A DNA stretch of 64,000 nucleotides from Phycisphaerales bacterium (GTDB lineage Bacteria > Planctomycetota > Phycisphaerae > Phycisphaerales > UBA1924): NCBI GenBank assembly GCA_020853975.1, contig JADYXW010000015.1, positions 124,001 to 188,000 of the forward strand, written 5' to 3'. The notes under the pieces are model-generated. The model had not been told where the DNA came from and did no database searches. It was given only the letters and a program-made list of their open reading frames with translations. Shown piece by piece: positions 49,919-58,900 of the stretch; within the stretch, counting starts at the first letter, position 1, and each line of letters begins with the position of its first letter. The position numbers and the translations under genes are program-made.

Positions 49919-52900
49919 GTGGGCAAGGAAGGGCCTGTTCGGAACGCGCGCGTGCACCTGGCCGCCTTCGGGAAGCACCCGGGCTGGGATGATCACATCG
50001 AGGAGATCGGGCTGGATCACGAGGATCTGGTCCGGATCAAGCGGGAGCTCTACGCCGAGGGGCTGGCGGGCAACATCGACTCCGGAGCGTGGGAGAAGCT
50101 CCCGGACGAGCAACGCCTGCCCGCGTTCAAGCACCTGTTCTACTGGCGGCGTTCCGCGGGCCTGGTGATCGGGCGGATGTGGTCCAGCCGCGACGGCAAG
50201 GGGCGCACCAAGTACCCGATGGTTGTCTGCGCCATGGTCGAGGGCGTTCCCGACGCGTGGGCCATCCAGCACGTGCTGCCCCGCCTGGAGCAGGTGGAGG
50301 CCAAGTGCGTGCAGACCGGGTCCGCGGAGCTTGTCAGGCTTGCGATCGGCGAAGCGCGGCGCGGGCTCGAAGACCAAGCGGCCCTGCTCGCCACCTCCGC
50401 CGCCAGCCAGTCGGGCGATGACGCAGGGCTCATCCGGGCGCTCGTGACGAGCCCGGCCCTGAACATCCCCGAAGAGACCGGGGGCGGGCTGACCCGGGTG
50501 CTCTACGAGATCGACCGCGAGATGGGCGAGTTCAAGGGCGGCGCCGGCGCCAAGCGCACCGCCTCAAAGATCGTGGGTGAGGCCGGCGCCCAGCACATCC
50601 GCGTTCCCAGGTGCCTGCAGCCCGGGGGCGACGCCGCACGGGCCTGGATGCTCCTGCTCGCCCAGGACATCGCGGACGCGACATCTATCTTGGTCATCGA
50701 GCCCATGGACGCGGCGTTCGTGGACATCATCGTCGGCAACCCGCGCCCACAGCAGTTCTTCTGCGTCAGGGCCGGGGACAAGGGCCTCGCGCTGACTTCC
50801 GAGGTGCCCTACACGATCGATCCAGCCTTCAAGGCCTCGGCGTCCGAGCGTGTGAAGGCCTGGAGCGCCGGCAACATCAGGCTTGCGGGCCGGCGCGGGT
50901 CCGCGGTGGGAAGCGCGCCCGCCGAGGTGGCCGGTGATCGCAAGGGTTTCCCCCGAGGAGTGCTGCTTGCGGCGGGCGGGGTCATCGCGGCGATTGTCCT
51001 CGGTGTCGGGCTCTGGGCCGCGCTCTCGGGCGGACCGGGCGAGCCGGATCCGGCGCCGGCTCCGGAGGGACCCGGTCAGCAGGGCAACAGCACGCCGGTT
51101 CCGATTCAGCCCGCGAACATCGAGAAGCCCACTCCCCCCAAGCCCGCGCCCAGCTACGGGGCGGACGATCCGCGATCGGGCTGGGACATCGACGATCAGG
51201 TCACCCGCGCCCGCGCGCTCCTGGCGGCGCTGGAGGTAGAACTCGCCGCGGAGGGTCTGAAGCCCGATCCGGCGGTCAAGACCCGCATCGACCGCGCCGT
51301 CGACCGCGCCGACAACTTCGTGCGGAGCCGGGCGCTGTCCGCGGCGTCGCGCGATGCCATCGTGAGCGACATGACATCCGTTGATGGCGAGGTTCGTGCG
51401 GTGATGACGCAGCTCAAGAGCGATATCGACCGCAGCCACGAGCGGGTGCGGGCCTTCCTGGACGAAGAGGCGTCCCAGGCCCAGGTGAAGAGCGAGGCCC
51501 TGAAGGCGGCTTGGAGCACCGGGCTGCGGGCCATCGACCACACGAAGGGTTGGGAACATGCGCGCGCGCGACATGCTGCCGTCGTTGCGGCGCTGAAGGA
51601 GGCCGAAGGGCTGCTTGCTTCTTCGGGCGAGTTCAAGGCCCCGACGCTGGCGGAGGTGCAGACCCCCGCGCTTACGGCGGTCATCGACGCTCGGCGCGAG
51701 AAGGCCATGCGGGAAGTCGCGGCCGCCGCGGGCACGGGCGACTCGGCCCGTTCGGGTGACGCTGCGCGTGAGCTCGCGACCTGGACGGAGGAGGCCCGCG
51801 CGTTGTTTGCAAAGGCCGGGAAGATTAGCCAGCTCCTGGGCGGGGGTTACGCCTGGGCCGAAGCCGCCCCCGGCGGTGATTCCATCAAGGGACTTCACGA
51901 GCAACTCTCCGGGATGGCGGGGTGGGACGACTTCTCCGCGGCGCTCGCCGGGCTGAACGCCCGCTGCTCCGCGCTCAAGGACATCGCGGCGGGCGAAGAC
52001 CCCAACGCGCTGGTCGGGACGATCCGCAAGTCTCGGGCGGACCTCGCGAAACTCGGCCTCTCCGAGGCGAGCACCGCGTGGGGGAGGCTCGCCGAAGTTC
52101 CGGGTTGGCCCGCGAAGGCGGACGACGCGCGCGAAGCCGCCAAGGTGCTCAAGGACGACATGCTACCCCTCATCGGGCGCGAGCCCGGCGCGGAGCGGCG
52201 CCGGGAGCTCGAGGCAGGCGCGAAGCAGGCCGGGGCGCGGGTGTGGGGCCGGTTCGCGGGGACCGCCGCCTTGGACGCCCAGGGGGTCGACGCGGCGTTG
52301 GAGACCCGTGGGGCGCTGGGCGCGGACGACCTGGTCGAGCAGGGCGTGCCGGACTGGGCCCGGTTCAATCTGGCACGTGGACGGCTCGCAAGGGCCGTGG
52401 ACGCGGCGGACGCCCTGCCCGGGCGTGCGCGGGTGGACGCCATCCGGGCCGCCATGGAAGGCTTCGTGGCTCTTTCGTCCGCACTTCCGGTCGCGGCCAC
52501 GGGCGAGGCCAAGCAGTTGGTCGGTGCGATGAAGGAACTGCTCGACTCGCCCGGGGAGATTGACCTGGCAAAGCTCGGTCCTGGCGGGGCGGGCTTCGAG
52601 CTCGTGTCGTCGGACGCGGAGTCGGTGGTGTACCGACTAGGGAGCACTCCGGTCGAGTTCCGCCGTCTGGAGCCGACGGGCGAGGGAGTGTCTTTCGTCT
52701 CCACCACCGAAATGTCGGTGGGCGCGTTCATTGACCTCGTCGGGGGCCGGGCAGAGGAGTTCCGGACCATCATGCCAAAGTCGGACGCGGGGGGGATCGA
52801 CCCTCGCGTGGGTCCGCGCGTGTGGGGATGGCAGGGATCCTCTCTCGCGGTGAGTTCGCCCGCGGGCCCGGGCGACCTGGGCCAGGGCTGGGTCCGGATC

Positions 52901-53605
52901 AAGACGCAGATGGCGGGGCGCGAGTACTACCCGGCCGGGATGAAAGTCGATCCCCCGAGCAGGGATCACCCGATGCAGTACCTCTCGCCGCACGCCGCCG
53001 TGCTGGCGGCTCGCCTCGCCGGGTGCCGCCTGCCGACGGTGGACGAGTGGACGGCGGCAGGAGGAGCGGTGGGAGCAACGAACCTGCGAGACGCGTCGTG
53101 GAAGAAGGTGCACGATCACCTTCGCCAGTTTGCGTCTTCGGGGCCGGAGTTCCCGGGGGCGGGGCTGTTCTGGCCCACCGGGGTCACCCGCAAGAGCCCT
53201 CTCGACGACGATCAGCCGGCTGTAAGCAACGATGACAACCTGGTTTGGTTCGCACCCGTCACGGCTGGGGAAGGCAAGTTCAAGCACCTGGCCGGCAACG
53301 TGGCGGAGTATGTGACCCATGAGGCAGTGGATTGGGAGAGCGTGGTAGCGACCCGAGAGGCCGTGGACGGCGCTGTTGGAAAGGGCGAAAAGGTGCGGAT
53401 CGTGGGAGGTTCGGCCCTGTCCCCCGCGGATGTGAAGCTCGATCAGGCCTACCCGCTGACCCCCCAATCGCGAGAGGGGTACTCCGATGTCGGGTTCCGT
53501 CTCGCGTTTGGCGCCCCGAGGGCGGCCGCGGCGGCAAGCACGGCCGAGCGGGTCCGGAAGGCGTTGACCGCATCGGGCTACCTTACTGGGGAGCAGCGCA
53601 AGTAG
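49919..53605 (+). CDS. TagF (ImpM) - membrane helix - coil - FGE-like fusion
   Basis: 1228 residues from a GTG with AGAAAGGA upstream. The first 300 residues are TagF-like: FGKHPGWDDHIEEIGLDHED, the LFYWRRSAGLVIGRMW core and GRTKYPMVVCAMVEG. One membrane helix (about 348-368, VLLAAGGVIAAIVLGVGLWA) is followed by a 500-residue, Ala/Glu-rich helical coil and then an FGE/SUMF fold from about 920 to 1210: GCRLPTVDEWTAAGGA, LAGNVAEYV and YSDVGFRLAFG, again without catalytic cysteines. The tail closely parallels that of the pseudokinase fusion, implying a duplicated module. TagF is a soluble repressor of type VI firing in Pseudomonas; the fused, membrane-anchored form with its own sensor-like domain is unusual. 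Last gene of the locus. Confidence 0.8.
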   Translation: MGKEGPVRNARVHLAAFGKHPGWDDHIEEIGLDHEDLVRIKRELYAEGLAGNIDSGAWEKLPDEQRLPAFKHLFYWRRSAGLVIGRMWSSRDGKGRTKYPMVVCAMVEGVPDAWAIQHVLPRLEQVEAKCVQTGSAELVRLAIGEARRGLEDQAALLATSAASQSGDDAGLIRALVTSPALNIPEETGGGLTRVLYEIDREMGEFKGGAGAKRTASKIVGEAGAQHIRVPRCLQPGGDAARAWMLLLAQDIADATSILVIEPMDAAFVDIIVGNPRPQQFFCVRAGDKGLALTSEVPYTIDPAFKASASERVKAWSAGNIRLAGRRGSAVGSAPAEVAGDRKGFPRGVLLAAGGVIAAIVLGVGLWAALSGGPGEPDPAPAPEGPGQQGNSTPVPIQPANIEKPTPPKPAPSYGADDPRSGWDIDDQVTRARALLAALEVELAAEGLKPDPAVKTRIDRAVDRADNFVRSRALSAASRDAIVSDMTSVDGEVRAVMTQLKSDIDRSHERVRAFLDEEASQAQVKSEALKAAWSTGLRAIDHTKGWEHARARHAAVVAALKEAEGLLASSGEFKAPTLAEVQTPALTAVIDARREKAMREVAAAAGTGDSARSGDAARELATWTEEARALFAKAGKISQLLGGGYAWAEAAPGGDSIKGLHEQLSGMAGWDDFSAALAGLNARCSALKDIAAGEDPNALVGTIRKSRADLAKLGLSEASTAWGRLAEVPGWPAKADDAREAAKVLKDDMLPLIGREPGAERRRELEAGAKQAGARVWGRFAGTAALDAQGVDAALETRGALGADDLVEQGVPDWARFNLARGRLARAVDAADALPGRARVDAIRAAMEGFVALSSALPVAATGEAKQLVGAMKELLDSPGEIDLAKLGPGGAGFELVSSDAESVVYRLGSTPVEFRRLEPTGEGVSFVSTTEMSVGAFIDLVGGRAEEFRTIMPKSDAGGIDPRVGPRVWGWQGSSLAVSSPAGPGDLGQGWVRIKTQMAGREYYPAGMKVDPPSRDHPMQYLSPHAAVLAARLAGCRLPTVDEWTAAGGAVGATNLRDASWKKVHDHLRQFASSGPEFPGAGLFWPTGVTRKSPLDDDQPAVSNDDNLVWFAPVTAGEGKFKHLAGNVAEYVTHEAVDWESVVATREAVDGAVGKGEKVRIVGGSALSPADVKLDQAYPLTPQSREGYSDVGFRLAFGAPRAAAAASTAERVRKALTASGYLTGEQRK

Positions 53606-53636
53606 TGCGCGGCATCGAAGAGAATACCCGCTCCGC

Positions 53637-53773
53637 TTGACGGTGGAGCGGCCGTGATCTAGGTTGGGTGGAGTTATTCAGCGCCCTGAGGGGGTGCGAT
53701 CGACGTTCGGGAGGGGTTGGCCCGGCTCGACCTCTCGGTGATCGCACCGCCTTGGCTGTCGCATGGGTGCGAT
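53637..53773. promoter_or_regulatory. Promoter and repeated GGTGCGAT element upstream of the TPS pair
   Basis: TTGACG (53637-53642), a 17-bp spacer and TAGGTT (53660-53665) form a promoter candidate. GGTGCGATC occurs at 53693-53701, as an inverted copy GATCGCACC at 53740-53748, and again directly (GGTGCGAT) at 53766-53773. The first two can pair as a 9-bp stem around a 38-nt loop. Position in the leader suggests a regulatory structure or a multi-site operator. Confidence 0.4.
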
Positions 53774-53795
53774 GTCAGAGAAAGAAGGTACTGGG

Positions 53796-55880
53796 ATGAA
53801 CAATGAGCGAATGGTGGGTTCGTCGGTCCTCGGGCGGAGCGTCGTCGCGAGGCTGCGGAACCGCTGGTGGTTGACGGCGGTGGGGGCTCTGTGCGTGGCC
53901 GGCCCGGCGGTGGCGCAGCCCAAGGAAAACCCCCCGCCGCTGGACGTGAACGCGATTCAGCCTGCCGAGAAGCCCAAGGCGCCCGATGCACCCGAGGCAA
54001 AGGCGGACGCCACCGCCCCCGCTGCGGCTCAGGCCCCGGCGGGCCCGGACGTCGATCCTCAGTACGACGGCGAGCGGTACCCCGTGAGCCGGTTCGTGCT
54101 GGAATACCGCAGCGAGCACCCGGAGCACATCCCGCTTGAGGATCTCGCGAACGAGGTCGTTACGCTGGGCGTAACCGCCGGCGGGTACGCCGAGCCGCGC
54201 GAGGGCATGCCCTCCGTGGACATGCGGATCGGAGACGTCGTGGAGGGTGCGGGCGGCTCGTTCTATCGAAGCGGGCTGAACTCCGTTGCCAAGGCTCTGG
54301 CCCGGGGCCTCACGAAGCGGGGCTTCATCGGCCACTTCGTGGAGTTCCATCCGGAGGACATCGACCCCGCGACCGCCGCGGACAAGCGGGGCGGCGCCCG
54401 CGGCGAGCTGCGTCTGCGCCTGTGGACTGGCAAGGCGGCCGAGGTCCGCTCGATATCGTCCGGCGACCGTCTGAAGGCATACACCGGGGGCGACCCGGCG
54501 CTCCGCATCAACAGCGACGACCCTGTTCAGGCCCGCATCCGCGCGACCTCGCCGGTGCAGGCGGGCGAGCTGCTCCGCAAGGACTACCTCGATGAGTACG
54601 TCTTCCGTCTGAATCGGCACCCGGGCCGGCGCGTCGATATCGCCCTCTCGCCGGGCGAAGAGGACGAGGCGGTCGTTGTGGACTACCTCGTGCAGGAGAG
54701 CAAGCCCTGGTCGATCTACGCCCAGATCAGCAACACGGGCACCAAGACCACCAACCAGTGGCGCGAGCGATTCGGCTTTGTGCACAATCAGCTCACCGGG
54801 CACGACGACATCCTCAGGCTGGACTACACCACGGCGGGCTTCGACGCCTCTCACGCCGTCGTCGCCAGCTACGAGTTCCCGCTCCTGTCCGACCGTCTGC
54901 GGCTGCGGCCCTACGCGTCGTACACCGAGTTCGACGCCTCCGAGGTCGGTCAATCCGGGCTGGACTTCAGCGGCCGGACGACCACCGCGGGTGTGGAGGC
55001 CACAGGGATCCTCTTCCAGAGCCGTGAGTGGTTCCTTGACGGCACCGCGGGCATCCGCGGAAAGAACGAAGTGGTGGAGAACCCCTTCGGCGGCGAGGGG
55101 GACGAGGTGTTCTGGATTCCCTACGCCGGCGTTGAGCTGACGCGTGACACCGAGTCCGCGTACACCTCTGCGGGCCTGGTCTTCGAGTACCACCCGTCCA
55201 ACTGGGGTAACCCCGACCCGGTTCAGATCGACCTGCTGGGCCGCCCGTCGGTCGACCGCGAGTGGCACGTGCTGAAGTTCCACGCGGACCAGTCGTTCTT
55301 CATCGAGCCGCTCATCAACCCCAAGGGCTTCAAGGGCGACGCAGCGGCCAAGGGCCCCAAGTCGCTGGCGCACGAGATCGTGCTGTCGGTGCGGGGCCAG
55401 TACGGGTTCGACAACCGCCTGCTCGCGAGCGAGGAAGAAATCGCGGGCGGCATGTTCAGCGTTCGTGGCTATCCCGAATCGGTCATCGCGGGAGACAGCG
55501 TCATCATCGCGAGCGCCGAGTACCGCTTCCACGTGCCCAGGGCGTTTGGCACGCAGGAGCCCGGCTACCTGATGGGCAAGAAGAACGACATCTTCGGCCC
55601 GGACTTCCGCTGGCAACCCCAGTCGGACTTCGGACGGGGCGATTGGGACTGGGTGCTCAAGGCCTTCTTCGACGTTGCCCAGAGCAGGGTGAACGACAAG
55701 CTCGCGGGTGAAGAGGACTACACGCTGGTCGGCGCCGGCATCGGCACCGAGCTGCAGTGGAAGCGGAACTTCACGATGAGGCTGGAGTGGGGCTTTGCTC
55801 TCGAGGACGTGGACGATCCGGCGAACGAGGTCGACGCCGGGGACAACGAGATTCACTTCCTGATCACGGTGCTCTACTAG
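53796..55880 (+). CDS. Two-partner-secretion outer-membrane transporter (TpsB, FhaC/ShlB type)
   Basis: 694 residues from the ATG at 53796, favoured by AGAAGG 7 nt upstream over two earlier in-frame ATGs. Signal peptide to about residue 40 (LTAVGALCVAGPAVA), a Pro/Ala-rich linker (41-87), POTRA-like repeats, then a beta-barrel of about 380 residues. The barrel contains the L6 hallmark FSVRGYPESV (Val556-Arg-Gly-Tyr559), which inserts into the pore in FhaC and BamA. The last residues (EIHFLITVLY) end in an aromatic, as an assembly signal for barrel insertion. It would export the adhesin encoded 115 nt downstream. Confidence 0.88.
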   Translation: MNNERMVGSSVLGRSVVARLRNRWWLTAVGALCVAGPAVAQPKENPPPLDVNAIQPAEKPKAPDAPEAKADATAPAAAQAPAGPDVDPQYDGERYPVSRFVLEYRSEHPEHIPLEDLANEVVTLGVTAGGYAEPREGMPSVDMRIGDVVEGAGGSFYRSGLNSVAKALARGLTKRGFIGHFVEFHPEDIDPATAADKRGGARGELRLRLWTGKAAEVRSISSGDRLKAYTGGDPALRINSDDPVQARIRATSPVQAGELLRKDYLDEYVFRLNRHPGRRVDIALSPGEEDEAVVVDYLVQESKPWSIYAQISNTGTKTTNQWRERFGFVHNQLTGHDDILRLDYTTAGFDASHAVVASYEFPLLSDRLRLRPYASYTEFDASEVGQSGLDFSGRTTTAGVEATGILFQSREWFLDGTAGIRGKNEVVENPFGGEGDEVFWIPYAGVELTRDTESAYTSAGLVFEYHPSNWGNPDPVQIDLLGRPSVDREWHVLKFHADQSFFIEPLINPKGFKGDAAAKGPKSLAHEIVLSVRGQYGFDNRLLASEEEIAGGMFSVRGYPESVIAGDSVIIASAEYRFHVPRAFGTQEPGYLMGKKNDIFGPDFRWQPQSDFGRGDWDWVLKAFFDVAQSRVNDKLAGEEDYTLVGAGIGTELQWKRNFTMRLEWGFALEDVDDPANEVDAGDNEIHFLITVLY

Positions 55881-55995
55881 CAATCTGTCCGGGTGTGGCG
55901 CTCCGCGGCGGCGCGGGGCGGGTACGAGAACGAAACCGAACGCTCCCCCGCGGCGCACATACAGGGCCCGGTGGAGGGTGGAAAAGAGGTCTGAG

Positions 55996-58900
55996 ATGGG
56001 CAGCAACACGATGTCGGCCAGGACGGGCAACGCCGCGAACCTCGCGCTCCGCGCGCAGTCGTTCACGCAGGGATGGTTCGCGGGCGTGGGCCGCGGGATG
56101 GGCTGGTCCGCGGCACTGGCGGGCGCCCTGATCGGCTCCGTGTGCGCCGAGGCGATCGCCGGCCCCGAGGGGGCGCAGGTTGTCCGCGGGCAGGTGAACA
56201 TCACCCGCAACGGGGCGGACACGCTGATCCGCGCCGGCAACAACAGCATCATCAACTACCGCAGCTTCGACATCGCCCGTGGCGAGTCGGTGCGGTTCAT
56301 CCAGCCCAACGCGAACTCCCGAGTCCTCAACCGCATCAACAGCGCCGCGCCCACCCGCATCGACGGCTCTCTGATCGCCAACGGCCGGGTGTACATGGTG
56401 AACCCCGCGGGCGTGATCTTCGGCCAGAGCGCCGTGGTCAACGTGGGCGGGCTCTACGCCGCCGCCGGCAAGCTCTCCAACGCGGACTTCCTCCGCGGCA
56501 TCGACCGCTTCACCGATCTCTCGGGCCAGGTGTCGAACTACGGCACGCTGACCGCGGACTTCGTGACCCTCGCGGGCTCGGGTGTGGCAAACGCGGGCCA
56601 GATCATCTCTCCCCAGGGCACCGTCGTCATGGCCTCTGGCGAGGACGTGATGGTGGGCGAGCGCTCGGGCAACCTGTTCGTCAAGATCCAGGGCTCGGCG
56701 GCTCCGCAGGCGAGCGCCGGGGCGGCGGTCGAGAACACGGGCAGCATCGCCGCCGCGCGCGTCCGCATGGGCGCGGGCGACATGTACTCGATCGCGGTCC
56801 GAAACGCCGGGCGCATCAAGGCCAAGGACGTCCGGATCGAGGGCCAGGGCACCGGCGAAGTGCGCGTCTCGGGCGAGATCGACGCGTCCTCACCCACGGG
56901 CAAGGGCGGGCAGGTGCGCATCCTGGGCGAGAAGGTCGGCGTGACCGACGCGACCATCAACGCCTCCGGCGCCACCGGCGGCGGTACGGTGCTGATCGGC
57001 GGCAACTTCCAGGGCCGGGGCGTCGAGCAGAACGCGGAGCGCACCTTCGTTGGGTCCACCACGCGCATCGACGTGAGCGCCACCGACAAGGGCAACGCGG
57101 GCACCGCCATCGTCTGGGCCGATGACATCACGCGGTTCCATGGCGAGGTCAAGGCCACGGGCGGCGCCCGGGGCGGCGACGGCGGGTTCGTCGAGGTCAG
57201 CGGCAAGCACAACCTTGCCTTTACGGGCAAGGTCGACACCCGCGCCCCCGATGGCCGCACGGGCACGCTCCTGCTCGATCCGGACAACATCACGATCCAG
57301 ACCGCCGCAGGCGCCGACGACAGCCAGATGAACGTGAACGTCCCCTCGGGTGACGCGGCGGACGTCATCAACTTCGACGACGGCGGCGCCACAGACTTTG
57401 TGATCGGTCGCGGCACCATCCAGGACGCCACCACCAACGTCATCCTTCAGGCCAACGTTGACATCACGCTCAACACCGACATCACGATGAGCAACGACGG
57501 CGTCGGCATCATCATGCAGGCCGGCGACGACATCATCCTCAACAATGCCATCACGACCCGGGGCGGCGAGATCACTCTCATCGCCAACGACAACACCAAC
57601 AGCACCGCCACGGGCGATGGCCGCATCCAGATCAGCGGCGCGCTGGACACCAGCGGGAACAACCAGAGCGGCGGGAATGTCAGCCTCACCGTCAGCGGCG
57701 GGACGGGTGCCATCACCCTTGCGAACAACATTCTCACGCGCGGCGGGACCGTCACCCTCGCCGGGCCGGTCACGCTCTCGGGTGCGACCCGAACCATCGA
57801 TTCCACGGACGGCGGGGCGGCGGCGGCGGGCGCCGCGGTCGCGTTCAACTCCACCGTCGATGGCGGAAGCAACCTCACCGTCGACGCGGGCACCGGCGGC
57901 AACATCACTTTCTCCGGGGCCGTGGGTGGAACCACCGCGACCGACAATCTCACCCTCACGGGCAACGGCATCTCTCTCGGCGCGGTCACGACGGATACCA
58001 ACGGCGACGTGAGCGTGACCAACGGCGGGGCGCTCACCGTGGGCGGCGCCATGAACCTCGGCGGCACCTTCACCCAGGGCGGCGGCGGCACCGTCAACCT
58101 CGGCGGAGACATCACCACCTCGAACGACGACGTGACGATCGCGGACAACGTGACCGTCACCGCCGCCTCCGTGACGATCAACTCCGGCACCGCCACCACA
58201 TCCGTCGGAGTGGTGGACGTCGCCGCCAACGCGCTCACGATCCGTGCGGACAACATGACGTTCACGGGCGGCAACGAGAGTATCTCGGGCGCGGGCTCCG
58301 TCACGCTGGACGTCTTCACCGCGGCCCGCGTCATCAATATCGAGAACGGTGCGACCGGGCTGGACATCTCCGCCGCGTCGCTGCTGGTCTTCGACGCCGC
58401 GCTCGGCTCGCTCACCATCGGCTCCACGAACGCGGGCGACCTGACCGTGGGCGGGGCGACGACCTTCAACGGCAACACGACGCTCATCACGGGCGACGAC
58501 TTTGACAACACCGGCGCCATCACCGCCACGCAGCTCGCCGTGCAGGCGGCTGATTCCCTTACCGTCACATCGAACATCACGGCGTCGGCGTCGCTGTCCC
58601 TGCACTCGGGCACCGACGGCTCGGGCAATACGACGTTCAACAACATCGTGATCGACTCGCCCTCCATCAGTCTTCGCGCCGGAAGTGGTGCCGGTTCGAC
58701 CGCCTTTGTGGACGCGGGCACGAACACGCCCACGTTCCAGAACGGCGGCGTGACCAACCCGACATCATTCTCCTTCCGGCAGGACGCCACGGTCTTCGAG
58801 TCTCAGCTCCCCGGCACGCTGCAGTGGGGCGCGGGCGACGCGACGGGCATCGCGATCACGGTGCAGTCCGACGGCGGCAACGTCGACCTCAGCCTGGGCG

